A stretch of DNA of 64,000 nucleotides from SLRI01 sp942491185 (GCA_942491185.1 CALOAB010000027.1:124001-188000), one strand, 5' to 3'. Positions 19,857-28,045 are shown, counted from the stretch's first letter. Numbers and translations: made by a program. Notes: a model not told the origin generated them from the letters alone.

Positions 19857-20753
19857 ATGATCCAGGGCCCCCGCCTGCTCGAGCTCTGGACGCGCTACCG
19901 CGACGCGTTCGAGGCGCCGGTGCGCAGCTTCGAGCTGCCCCGCTTCGCCAAGCGGTTCGAGGACCGCACCTATCAGATGGGCGTGCTGAACCTGTCGCCC
20001 GACAGCGGCTACCGCGAATCGATCTGTCATACCGTCGAGGCCGCCCTCTACCGGGCGCGGCGGATGACCCTCGAGGGCGCTGCGATGGTCGATATCGGTG
20101 CGGAGTCGACGGGCGATACGGCCGACACGGTCTCGGTCCAGCGGCAAATCGACAAGATGCGCCCGGTGGTCGGGCCGCTCGCGGCAGAAGGCATCCTCTG
20201 CTCGGTCGAGACCTACCACCCCGAGGTCGCGATCGCCTTGCTCGAGGCCGGTGCCGGCGTCGTCAATCTGACCGGTCGTGTCGACGACCCGGAGCTTTAC
20301 CGGGCGATCGCCCGCCACGAGGCCGGGCTCGTGCTGTGCTACACGCCAGGCGAGAACGCTCGCTCGTCGGCGGTGCTGCCGCCACCTGACCAGATTCTCG
20401 ACGCCCAGATCGAATTCTTCCGCGAGCGCCTCGATCTCGCCCAGGGCCAGGGTGTTGAGCGCATTTGGCTGGACCCCGGCTTCGGCTTCGCGCTCAATCT
20501 CTCCGATGGACCGGAGCGCATCCGTTACCAGACAGAGAGCATCCTCCAGTCGTTCCGGCTGCGCGTGCTCGGCTGGCCGGTTGCGGTGCAGATGACGGGC
20601 TCGGTCTGGCTGTTCCGTGACGAGGTGCGCGTCGGTGCCGTCTGTGCTGCGACCATCGCCTCCATCTCGCGGGCGAATTTGCTGCGCACTCACGAGGTGC
20701 CGAAGGTGCAGCCGGTGATCAATCTCCTGGATTTCGAGGGCCTCGATGACTGA
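19857..20753 (+). CDS. Divergent dihydropteroate-synthase-like pterin-binding protein
   Basis: 298-residue TIM-barrel protein with a DHPS skeleton: MGVLNLSPDS (about 41-50), MVDIGAESTG (about 77-86), CSVETYHPEVA, VNLTG, LDPGFGF (about 204-210) and a final LLRTHEV. Key positions of canonical FolP are altered: the STRPGA loop has lost its Arg, SVDT is SVET, and the SRK motif with its pterin-binding Lys is replaced by MTGSVWLF. It therefore may not condense p-aminobenzoate normally. The context (folB, folK, folM-like) points to a pterin substrate. It overlaps the next gene by 8 bases. A canonical folP is presumably elsewhere. Confidence 0.75.
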   Translation: MIQGPRLLELWTRYRDAFEAPVRSFELPRFAKRFEDRTYQMGVLNLSPDSGYRESICHTVEAALYRARRMTLEGAAMVDIGAESTGDTADTVSVQRQIDKMRPVVGPLAAEGILCSVETYHPEVAIALLEAGAGVVNLTGRVDDPELYRAIARHEAGLVLCYTPGENARSSAVLPPPDQILDAQIEFFRERLDLAQGQGVERIWLDPGFGFALNLSDGPERIRYQTESILQSFRLRVLGWPVAVQMTGSVWLFRDEVRVGAVCAATIASISRANLLRTHEVPKVQPVINLLDFEGLDD

Positions 20754-21501
20754 AAAGGGCGTTGCACTCGTCACCGGCGCCGGCACGCGCCTCGGCTACG
20801 CCATTGCCGAGGGTCTGGCCGCCGATGGCTTCGCGATGGCCCTGCACTACAATTCGTCGGCTGAGGGTGCCGAGGCGCTGGCGCGGAAGATCCGCGACGC
20901 CGGCGGCCGGGCGGCCCCGGTCCAGCAGGATCTCAGCACGCCGGAGATAGCCGGCGCGCTCATCGAGAAGGCTGCCGCGGCGCTGGGGCAGCCGGTGACG
21001 GCGCTCGTCAACTCGGCCTCGGCTTTCGACACGGACAGCCTGGCGACGCTGACGGCCGAGACCTGGCGCAAGCTGATCGACGTCAACGTCGCGGCCCCGG
21101 TCTTTCTCATGCAGGCCTTCGCCGGCCAAGACCCGGCACCCGAGGGTGGTGCCATCGTCAACATTCTCGATACGCAGATGACCTCGGCCTCGCCCGAGCG
21201 CTTCAGCTATTTCTGCGGCAAGTTCGCGCTCGATGGTGCGACCCGACTCGCCGCCATGGAGCTGGCACAGCGGGGCGTGCGGGTGAATGCCATCGCACCC
21301 GGCCTCGTCCTGCAAAGCGCCCAGACGCGCGAGGAGTTCGAGCAGCGCCAGGCACTGACGCCGCTCGGCCCCGGCCTCGGCCCCGAGCACATCGTCGAAG
21401 CCGTGCGCTACCTCGTGCGCGCCCAGCATGTCACCGGCCACACCCTCGTCGTCGATTCGGGCCAGCGCCTGATGGGCTTCGGCAACGCGCCGATCGGGTA
21501 G
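20746..21501 (+). CDS. FolM/PTR1-like pteridine reductase (SDR family)
   Basis: 251-residue short-chain dehydrogenase/reductase. The cofactor motif is TGAGTRLG (about 10-17) with Arg in place of the usual central Gly, as in NADPH-dependent FolM and trypanosomatid PTR1; NSAS (about 88-91) and YFCGK (catalytic Tyr-x3-Lys, about 154-158) also fit that subgroup. It would reduce dihydropterins such as dihydromonapterin or dihydrofolate. It is the last gene of the folB-folK-DHPS-like unit and converges on the Rieske-TPP gene with only 4 bases between stops. Confidence 0.82.
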   Translation: MTEKGVALVTGAGTRLGYAIAEGLAADGFAMALHYNSSAEGAEALARKIRDAGGRAAPVQQDLSTPEIAGALIEKAAAALGQPVTALVNSASAFDTDSLATLTAETWRKLIDVNVAAPVFLMQAFAGQDPAPEGGAIVNILDTQMTSASPERFSYFCGKFALDGATRLAAMELAQRGVRVNAIAPGLVLQSAQTREEFEQRQALTPLGPGLGPEHIVEAVRYLVRAQHVTGHTLVVDSGQRLMGFGNAPIG

Positions 21502-21505
21502 CCGG

Positions 21506-23494
21506 CTAGATCAGCTCCATGTCGGCGACGATCTCGACCAGGGCAGGGCCCTCGACGTCGATGGCCGTCCGGATCGCCTCGTCGAGCTTCGCCGGATCGG
21601 TCACGCGCGTGCCGTGCGCGCCACAGAGCCGCGCATAGGCCGAGAAGGACGGGTTGTGCAGATCCGTCTGCCAGACCTCGAAATCGCCCGCGCGCTGCTC
21701 CTTGGTGATCTTGCCGAGCTGCGCGTTGTTGAGCAGGATGTGGGTGATATCCATGCCGTATTTCACCGCCGTGGTGAGCTCCATGGCGTATTGCCCGAAG
21801 CCGCCATCGCCGGAGACCGAGACGACCTTGCGGCCGGCGAAGGCGTCTTGGTCCTGGGTCGCTGCCCAGGCACCCATCGCGGCTGGGAAAGAGAAGCCGA
21901 TCGAGCCCAAGTAGCCTGACATCAGCACGCGCTGGCCGCTGGTCTCGAAGTAGCGGCCGAAGGAGTAGGTGTTGTTGCCGACATCGACGGCGATGATGGC
22001 GTCCTTCGGGCATTGCCGGGTGAGTGCCGCGAATATGGTGGCCGCAGCGATGCCCTGGCCCCGGTCGTCCGCCAGCCTGCTCGCCTTCTCCTCGCGCCAG
22101 ATGCGCCAGCGCTCGACGACCTCCGGGCGTTGGTCGACGCCCTTCGGCCGCGCCGGCAGGGCGCCGATGGCCTGCCGGCAGAATGCGCCGATCTCGCTCC
22201 AGACCGGCAGGGTCACGGCGTGGAACTTGCCCAGCTGCATCCGCTCGTAGTCGACCTGGATGATCGGCTTGTAGGCGGCGATACCGGTGTGGTTGGCGAA
22301 GGACGAGCCCAGCGCAATCACCAGATCGCACTCGTTCATGAACCAGCTGGCGATCGGCGTGCCCGACCGTCCGAGCACGCCTGCCGCCAGCGGGTGGTCG
22401 TCGGGGATCAGCCCCTTGCCCTTGAAGGTGGTGGCGACCGGCGCGTTGAGCGCCTCGGCGAGCGCGATCACGTCGCCCCGGACATCCTTCGCACCATGGC
22501 CCAGGACGATGAAGGGCCGCTCGGCGGCGGCCATCATCGCCAGCGCTTCGCCCATGTCCTCGCCCGACGGCAGCACGACGGCGCGGCCCATCCGGCCTTT
22601 AGGCCACTTGGCGGCCGCCTCGGACGGGATCGTCTGGACGTCGTCCGGGAAGATCAGGTGCGCCACGTTCTGCTCGACGATCGCCGTCTTGCAGGCGAGC
22701 GACGCGAGCTCGGCATGGTTGGAGCTGGAGAGCACGGGCTGCGAGAACGCGGCGACCGCCGCGAAGGCCGCGGCGAGGTCAATGTCCTGAAAGGCACCGG
22801 GGCCGAAGACCTGGGTCTGCACCTGCCCGGTGAGTGCTAAGACCGGTGCCCGGTCGACCTTGGCGTCCCAGAGCCCGGTCAAGAGGTTGGTGGCACCGGG
22901 GCCGGCGATGGTCAGGCAGGCGGCGGGCTGGCCGGTCAGCTTGCCGTAGGCCGAGCAGGCGAAGGCGGCCGCACCCTCGTGGCGAATGCCGTAATAGCGC
23001 ATCTCGCCAGCGACCGTGCGCCGCCGGAGTGCATCGGCGAGACCTAGATTCGAGTGGCCGACCATGCCGAAGACCGATTTGACGCCCCAGTTCACCAGCG
23101 TCTCGGCGATCACGTCCGTGGTCGTGCGCTCGTGCGCGGGCTCGGGCTCGAGCCCAACGAAGATCTCGCCGTCGCGAACATCGACCGGGAACAGCTGCTG
23201 GCCCGTATCCTCGTGACCACCGGGCGGTGCGCCGGTCAGCGGATCGAAATCCCAGCCATGCCAGGGACAGCGGATCCAGCACTGGCCGTCCACCCCTTCC
23301 TCGATCGACCCTTCGCCCAAGGGGCCGCCCTGGTGCGGGCAGCGATTGTCCATCGCCGTCCACTGCCCGTCGAAGTGCACGAGGCAGAGCGAGGTGGTCC
23401 GGGCGGTCACCGTCTTGACCCGCCCCTCCGGCAGGTCCTCGACGCTGCCGACCTTGATCCAATCGAGGTCTTGCGCTGCGGTGCTCTCGGCCAT
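21506..23494 (-). CDS. Rieske ferredoxin domain fused to a thiamine-pyrophosphate enzyme
   Basis: A 662-residue fusion. Residues about 11-115 form a Rieske [2Fe-2S] domain with ligands C52-x-H54 (CPHQGG) and C76-x2-H79 (CPWHG). From about 124 it is a three-domain TPP enzyme of the acetolactate synthase/pyruvate oxidase superfamily: GHSNLG, the cofactor-activating Glu173 (IRHEGAAAFA), a central domain (about 300-450) and the C-terminal TPP motif GDGGFGQ...LLNN (about 562-590). The ATG at 23494 follows GGAAAG. A Rieske domain on such an enzyme suggests the carbanion intermediate is oxidised by electron transfer. Substrate is unknown. It is divergent from a second Rieske-fusion operon. Confidence 0.85.
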   Translation of the reverse strand: MAESTAAQDLDWIKVGSVEDLPEGRVKTVTARTTSLCLVHFDGQWTAMDNRCPHQGGPLGEGSIEEGVDGQCWIRCPWHGWDFDPLTGAPPGGHEDTGQQLFPVDVRDGEIFVGLEPEPAHERTTTDVIAETLVNWGVKSVFGMVGHSNLGLADALRRRTVAGEMRYYGIRHEGAAAFACSAYGKLTGQPAACLTIAGPGATNLLTGLWDAKVDRAPVLALTGQVQTQVFGPGAFQDIDLAAAFAAVAAFSQPVLSSSNHAELASLACKTAIVEQNVAHLIFPDDVQTIPSEAAAKWPKGRMGRAVVLPSGEDMGEALAMMAAAERPFIVLGHGAKDVRGDVIALAEALNAPVATTFKGKGLIPDDHPLAAGVLGRSGTPIASWFMNECDLVIALGSSFANHTGIAAYKPIIQVDYERMQLGKFHAVTLPVWSEIGAFCRQAIGALPARPKGVDQRPEVVERWRIWREEKASRLADDRGQGIAAATIFAALTRQCPKDAIIAVDVGNNTYSFGRYFETSGQRVLMSGYLGSIGFSFPAAMGAWAATQDQDAFAGRKVVSVSGDGGFGQYAMELTTAVKYGMDITHILLNNAQLGKITKEQRAGDFEVWQTDLHNPSFSAYARLCGAHGTRVTDPAKLDEAIRTAIDVEGPALVEIVADMELI

Positions 23495-23793
23495 GGTGCT
23501 TTCCAGTTCCTGCGACACGCCTTTGCCGGATCGCTCGAAGCCCGGCGCTCGCCAGGGGTATTGGCCTTGCAGCGCCAAGGCGACATCCGATCACCTCGCG
23601 CGTTGGTGTTGGCAGCGCGGCGCCGGCCCGGCACGTCACGATGTCGTGTGCAGATCCGGCCGATCGCGGGCTTGACCCTGCCGGCCAGCGCCGTACTGCA
23701 GAGGGTGACTGCGGCGCAGGGCGTCCGGTGGATCCGAGAAGAGCCCGATCGTTCACTCATGCCCGAGACGGGCGCTACCGGAGGTGATCCTTG
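23495..23793. other. Divergent promoter region of the Rieske locus
   Basis: This 299-bp gap should contain promoters for both arms of the locus. Small inverted repeats are GCCTTG...CAAGGC at 23564-23581 and CACGA-TG-TCGTG at 23637-23648. A near-ideal Shine-Dalgarno GGAGGTGATCC ends just before the plus-strand start. No TPP riboswitch was recognised on either strand. Confidence 0.5.
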
Positions 23794-25404
23794 GTGAACC
23801 AGACCTCGGTGGCGAGATGGGACGATCTCGAGGATCGCAAGCCGGCCTATGCGCTGGTCGGCGAGGTCGACCTCGTGGTCGTCCGCTTCGACGACGCGGT
23901 GTCGGTGATGTACGGCCGCTGCCTGCATCGCGGCGCCTTGATGGCCGACGGCTACGTGAGCGGCAACAACCTGATCTGCGGCGTCCACGACTGGGACTAC
24001 CGCCTGGACACCGGCGTTTCGGCATACGCCAACGCGGAGAAGCTGAAGGTCTTCACGTCCTGGGTCGAGGACGGTGCTGTCTGGGTCGATGCGGACGAGA
24101 TCAGCATTTGGGCCAGGGACAACCCGCAGCCCTTCGACCGCGACGCCTATCTGGGCCTCTACGCCGATACCGGGCACGGCACCGCGGAGGAGCCGCACAA
24201 CTGGCTGATCCAGCACTACGCGGCGCACGGGCTCAGCAAGGTCGGCCACCACGGCCAGGTGGCAGCGATGGGTGTGCCGCGCACCGAGCTGCCGAGCTGG
24301 GACGACATCCAGATCCTGACCGGTCAGCTCGCCCGTCCGCCGCTGCTCGACGACGCGCCGGTCGGCACCGATGTGGTCATTGGCCCGAACGCGCAAAAAC
24401 CGCTCAGGCTCGAAATCCCGCTCTTCGTGTCGGACATGAGCTTCGGCGCCCTATCCGAGCCGGCGAAGCGCGCGCTCGCCCGGGGTGCCGAGCTCGCGGG
24501 CACGGGCATCTGCTCGGGCGAGGGTGGCATGCTGGCCGAGGAGCAGGAGGAGAACAGCCGCTACTTCTACGAGCTGGCGTCGGGCCGCTTTGGCTTCAGC
24601 TGGGACAAGCTCGCCAAGGTCCAGGCGTTCCACTTCAAGGGCGGGCAGGGGGCGAAGACCGGGACCGGCGGCCACCTCCCCGGCACCAAGGTCAGTGGCA
24701 AGATCGCAGAGGTCCGGGGTCTGGCCGAGGGCGAGCCCGCCATCTCGCCGGCCCGCTTTCCGGACTGGACCGACACCCACCAGATCCGCGACTTCGCCGA
24801 TCAGGTGCGCGACCGCACCGGCGGCATCCCGATCGGCTACAAGCTCTCCGCCCAGCACATCGAGAAGGACATCGACGCGGCATTGGCCGTCGGCGTCGAC
24901 TACATCATCCTCGACGGCCGCGGCGGCGGCACCGGCGCTGCACCCACCATCTTTCGCGACAACATCTCGGTGCCGACCATCCCCGCACTCGCCCGTGCCC
25001 GCCGCCATCTCGACAGCCTGGGTAGGCGCGACGTCACGCTGGTGATCACCGGCGGGTTGCGCACACCCGCCGACTTCATCAAGGCCCTGGCGCTCGGCGC
25101 CGACGCGGTTGCCATCTCCAATTCTGCCATGCAGGCCATCGGCTGCATCGCCATGCGGGCGTGCCAGACCAACAACTGCCCCGTCGGCATCGCCACACAG
25201 AAGCCGCATCTGGTCAGCCGTCTGGTGATCGAGAGCTCGGCGACCCGGCTGAAGAACTTCTTCGACGCCTCGACCGAGCTGATGCAGGTCATGGCGCGCG
25301 CCTGCGGCCACCGGCACCTATCGGGCTTCACGGCTGACGACCTGACGACCTGGAAGCGCGAGATGGCCGATCTTTCGGGCGTTCGCTTTGGTGGCGTTGC
25401 ATGA
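23794..25404 (+). CDS. Rieske domain fused to a glutamate-synthase-like FMN/Fe-S domain
   Basis: 536 residues. Residues about 6-105 are a short Rieske domain (C43-x-H45, C62-x2-H65). From about 160 it matches the FMN-binding synthase domain of the large glutamate synthase subunit: SDMSFGALS, GEGGM, KGGQGAKTG, LDGRGGGTGAAP (about 371-382) and the 3Fe-4S cysteines in the C-x5-C-x4-C pattern ending in CPVGIATQ (about 451-468). The glutaminase domain is absent. The GTG at 23794 (or the TTG just before it) follows GGAGGTGATCC. It probably forms glutamate, or an N-substituted relative, from an amine and a keto acid using electrons from the Rieske cluster; this is inference. Confidence 0.85.
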   Translation: MNQTSVARWDDLEDRKPAYALVGEVDLVVVRFDDAVSVMYGRCLHRGALMADGYVSGNNLICGVHDWDYRLDTGVSAYANAEKLKVFTSWVEDGAVWVDADEISIWARDNPQPFDRDAYLGLYADTGHGTAEEPHNWLIQHYAAHGLSKVGHHGQVAAMGVPRTELPSWDDIQILTGQLARPPLLDDAPVGTDVVIGPNAQKPLRLEIPLFVSDMSFGALSEPAKRALARGAELAGTGICSGEGGMLAEEQEENSRYFYELASGRFGFSWDKLAKVQAFHFKGGQGAKTGTGGHLPGTKVSGKIAEVRGLAEGEPAISPARFPDWTDTHQIRDFADQVRDRTGGIPIGYKLSAQHIEKDIDAALAVGVDYIILDGRGGGTGAAPTIFRDNISVPTIPALARARRHLDSLGRRDVTLVITGGLRTPADFIKALALGADAVAISNSAMQAIGCIAMRACQTNNCPVGIATQKPHLVSRLVIESSATRLKNFFDASTELMQVMARACGHRHLSGFTADDLTTWKREMADLSGVRFGGVA

Positions 25405-25778
25405 TCGCAGCTGCCCTCATTTTCGACGCGGTGCTGCTCTGGGGCGTCGTGGGTGCTCTGGTTGCGCTCGTCTTCGTGACCGTGGGTGTCGATCGGATCG
25501 ATGCGGACGCGCGAGGTGCCTATGTCTTCCGCCTGCTGATCGTGCCGGGCGTGGTGTTGCTCTGGCCGCTCGTGCTCTGGCGATGGTGGATCCTCGAGAC
25601 CGGCCGCGACGAGTGGCCGCTCCGCCATGCCCCGCCCCGCCGTTCGCATAATGTCGCTGCCTGGCTGCTGGCGATCGTCATCCCTGTCACCTTCATCGGC
25701 GCCCTGGCGCTGCGCCAGCAATGGCCGGCGGATGTCGCACCCGAGCGTCTCGCGCCGCCGGCGGAGGTGGGGCAGTGA
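25401..25778 (+). CDS. Small membrane protein of the Rieske operon
   Basis: 125 residues with three probable membrane segments (about 8-28, 44-62 and 86-103) joined by an Arg/His-rich loop. The family is not recognised. Its ATG overlaps the stop of the Rieske-GltB gene (ATGA) and its own stop overlaps the next GTG start, so it is translationally coupled to both. It probably forms part of, or helps assemble, the membrane redox protein encoded next. Confidence 0.8.
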   Translation: MIAAALIFDAVLLWGVVGALVALVFVTVGVDRIDADARGAYVFRLLIVPGVVLLWPLVLWRWWILETGRDEWPLRHAPPRRSHNVAAWLLAIVIPVTFIGALALRQQWPADVAPERLAPPAEVGQ

Positions 25779-26845
25779 GCGTCAAGTACACACCGGTTCA
25801 GTGGAACAGCAACAAGTGGCGCTACGACGCCATCATGCTGGCCGCGGTCACGGGCTTCCTCTGCATTTTCATCTACGTAACGCCCGGCCTGCTCAGCCAC
25901 GAACGGCCGATCAGCCCGCAGATCCACAACGCCCGTGCTTTTGGCGCCTGCGCCTTTCTCATGCTCACCGTGATCTTGTGCATCGGCCCTCTGGCCCGTC
26001 TCGACCAGCGCTTCCTGCCGCTGCTCTACAATCGGCGGCATTTCGGCGTGATGACGGTCTTTGTGGCCCTGACCCATGCCGGCTACATCCTCGACTGGTA
26101 CTTCGCCTTCTCGCCCTGGAACAAGTACGAGGGGCTGCTTTTTGCCAACACCAGCTACGGCCAGGTGCTCGGTTTCCCGTTCGAGGCGTTCGGCATCTTC
26201 GCGCTTGTCTGTCTCCTGGTGCTTTCGACGACGAGCCACGACTTCTGGCTGAAGTTCCTGACGCCGCGCCTCTGGAAGGGGCTCCACTACCTCATCTATC
26301 CGGCCTACGCCGCGGTGGTGGCCCATGTGAGCCTTGGCGTTCTGCAGGACTTCCAGAACCAGACCTTCGCCTGGATCGTCGGCCTTTCAGTCGCTTTGGT
26401 CATCGGCCTGCACCTGGCCGCAGCCCTACGCGAAAGCCGGGCCGGCGACGCAGCGGCCGAGGCAGGTGGCGGCGCTTGGGAGACAGTCTGCGCGACGGAC
26501 GACATCGGCGAAGGGCTTGCCCGCGTCGCCATTCTCTCGACCGGTGAGCGGGTCGCAGTCTTCCGCCACCAGGACAAGCTCTCGGCGATCTCCAACGCCT
26601 GCGCGCACCAGAACGGCCCACTCGGCGAAGGCAAGATCATCGATTGCCTCGTCACCTGCCCGTGGCACGGGTTTCAGTACAACGTCACCGACGGGCGGTC
26701 GCCGGCACCTTTCACCGAGATGGTGCCGACTTATGCTCTGCGCATCCATGACGGCATGGTGCAGGTGAATCGAAGAGCCAACCCGCCCGGCACCTTCGTC
26801 GAGCCGGTACCGCTCTTGAGCGAGGGAGCCCACGGCACGCCATGA
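25775..26845 (+). CDS. Ferric-reductase-like haem membrane protein with C-terminal Rieske domain
   Basis: 356 residues. About six membrane segments between residues 20 and 230 contain histidines placed as in b-type ferric reductase/YedZ proteins (ALTHAGY, GLHYL, VVAHVSL), consistent with two haems. A soluble domain (about 245-345) is a Rieske ferredoxin with C276-x-H278 (CAHQNGP) and C295-x2-H298 (CPWHGF). The usual flavin and NAD domains of ferric reductases are missing; the Rieske domain takes their place. The GTG at 25775 follows GGAGGTGGGGCA. It probably passes electrons between the quinone/haem pool and the Rieske-fused enzymes nearby. Confidence 0.83.
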   Translation: MSVKYTPVQWNSNKWRYDAIMLAAVTGFLCIFIYVTPGLLSHERPISPQIHNARAFGACAFLMLTVILCIGPLARLDQRFLPLLYNRRHFGVMTVFVALTHAGYILDWYFAFSPWNKYEGLLFANTSYGQVLGFPFEAFGIFALVCLLVLSTTSHDFWLKFLTPRLWKGLHYLIYPAYAAVVAHVSLGVLQDFQNQTFAWIVGLSVALVIGLHLAAALRESRAGDAAAEAGGGAWETVCATDDIGEGLARVAILSTGERVAVFRHQDKLSAISNACAHQNGPLGEGKIIDCLVTCPWHGFQYNVTDGRSPAPFTEMVPTYALRIHDGMVQVNRRANPPGTFVEPVPLLSEGAHGTP

Positions 26846-27603
26846 GCAAAGCGAAAGAAAAACCCTTCTTCGTTGGCTACCTCCCAGTCCCGGGCAAGCT
26901 GCGCAGCTTTCTGGTGGCGGTGAGCACCGTGCTCATCGTCGGCTTCTTCGCTGCCGGCTGGGTCGTCGGCGCCACGCAGGACGATCCGGGCCCCGGCGCC
27001 TTCCGCTTCGATTTCGGCCGCCAGACGGTGACCGGCATCCTGGCGCTGGAACCCTATCCCATCCTCCATGTCACCGAAGGCACCGAGGACGTCACGCCCG
27101 GCAGCGTGCTGATGCTGTCGGGCGGCGGCAAGCGCGGCGTCTTGGACCGCGCCGAGCCTCTCGCCGGCCAGCTGGTGACGGCTTCGGGCGTGCTCCTCGC
27201 GCGTGGCGATCTCGACATGCTGCAGGTGCGGGGCGGTGCGGACGGCTTGAGTGCTGCCGAGGGCGATGCCGCGCTGCCAGAGTCCGTGCCACTCGGTCGC
27301 TGGCGACTTGCCGGCGAAATCTGCGACGGCAAATGCCTGGCGGGCGCCATGCGGCCGGGAACCGGGCTGGCACACAAAGCCTGCGCTAATCTGTGCCTGA
27401 GCGGCGGCGTCCCACCGGTCTTCGTCTCCAGCCAGCCCGTCGAGGGCTCCGAGTTCCTGCTCATCGCCGGCCCGGATGGCGGTGCGCTGCCCCAGGAGCT
27501 ATATGACTATGTCGGGCTGTACATCGGCGTGGAGGCCGATATCGAGCGGCGCGGCGACTTGCTGGTCATGGCGATCGACCCAACGACGATCGAGAAGCTT
27601 TGA
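26842..27603 (+). CDS. Membrane-anchored protein of unknown family in the Rieske operon
   Basis: 253 residues with a short cytoplasmic N-terminus, one uncleaved membrane anchor (about 21-43) and an extracytoplasmic domain of about 205 residues. The domain has an early beta-rich part (about 55-125) and cysteines in CDGKC and KACANLC (about 155-185), which could form disulfides or bind a metal. I do not recognise the family. It overlaps both neighbours (ATGA, TGATG), so it is an integral operon member. Confidence 0.8.
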   Translation: MSKAKEKPFFVGYLPVPGKLRSFLVAVSTVLIVGFFAAGWVVGATQDDPGPGAFRFDFGRQTVTGILALEPYPILHVTEGTEDVTPGSVLMLSGGGKRGVLDRAEPLAGQLVTASGVLLARGDLDMLQVRGGADGLSAAEGDAALPESVPLGRWRLAGEICDGKCLAGAMRPGTGLAHKACANLCLSGGVPPVFVSSQPVEGSEFLLIAGPDGGALPQELYDYVGLYIGVEADIERRGDLLVMAIDPTTIEKL

Positions 27604-27860
27604 TGCTGCAGCGCATTGTTCTTCTGGCGATTGCGGCTGTTGTCGGCTTGCTGCTGCTCTATGTCTCGCGTTTTTGGCCCTTCGAGCTTTGGAGCCGCGA
27701 TGGGCTCTTCGGCTGGTCGGCACTACCGCCCGGCGGCGACCTGCTGGCACGCTGGCTCGGCGGAACGCCTGCGGCACCCTTTGAGCTCGTCATCTGGGCC
27801 GTCGTGGCTTTCTCGAGCCTGACGTTCCTCCAGCGGCTCTTCGATCGTCTCGATCACTAG
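27603..27860 (+). CDS. Small membrane protein, last gene of the Rieske operon
   Basis: 85 residues with two likely membrane segments (about 4-22 and 60-76) separated by a Trp/Gly/Pro-rich loop. Family not recognised. The ATG overlaps the previous stop (TGATG). It ends 45 bases before the convergent tRNA-Ala gene. Confidence 0.75.
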   Translation: MLQRIVLLAIAAVVGLLLLYVSRFWPFELWSRDGLFGWSALPPGGDLLARWLGGTPAAPFELVIWAVVAFSSLTFLQRLFDRLDH

Positions 27861-27905
27861 AATGTCACGGCCGCTCGAAAAGCAGCGGCAAAAAAACCGA
27901 AAAAA

Positions 27906-27981
27906 TGGTGGAGCCGATCGGGATCGAACCGACGACCTCCTGCTTGCAAAGCAGGCGCTCTCCCAGTTGAGCTACGGCCCC
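27906..27981 (-). tRNA. tRNA-Ala (anticodon TGC)
   Basis: 76 nt with encoded CCA. The acceptor (GGGGCCG/CGGCTCC), D arm (GCTC...GAGC), anticodon arm (CCTGC-TTTGCAA-GCAGG, anticodon TGC), variable loop AGGTC and T arm (GTCGG-TTCGATC-CCGAT) all form. It decodes GCN alanine codons. It stands alone, outside an rRNA operon. T-rich sequence (TTTTTTCGGTTTTTTT) follows its 3' end and may serve as terminator. A decayed partial copy lies at 10971-11021. Confidence 0.97.
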
Positions 27982-27992
27982 GTTGCGCCGGT

Positions 27993-28022
27993 TGTATATG
28001 GGCAAGTGCCGGTGTCGGGCAA
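27993..28022 (-). promoter_or_regulatory. Probable promoter of tRNA-Ala
   Basis: On the minus strand TTGCCC (28022-28017) and TATACA (27998-27993) are 18 bases apart, each with 4 of 6 matches to sigma70 consensus, ending 12 bases before the mature tRNA 5' end. Confidence 0.45.
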
Positions 28023-28045
28023 GCCCCGGCTGGGCCGGCAGTCTC

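Noticed and set aside
23495..23793. TPP riboswitch for the Rieske-TPP gene
   Set aside because: No CTGAGA...ACC-GAA-type core was found on either strand.
27868..27905. Hairpin GCCGCT...AGCGGC beside the A-run as an intrinsic terminator of tRNA-Ala
   Set aside because: For the minus-strand tRNA the T-run comes before the hairpin, not after, so it is not a standard terminator in that direction.
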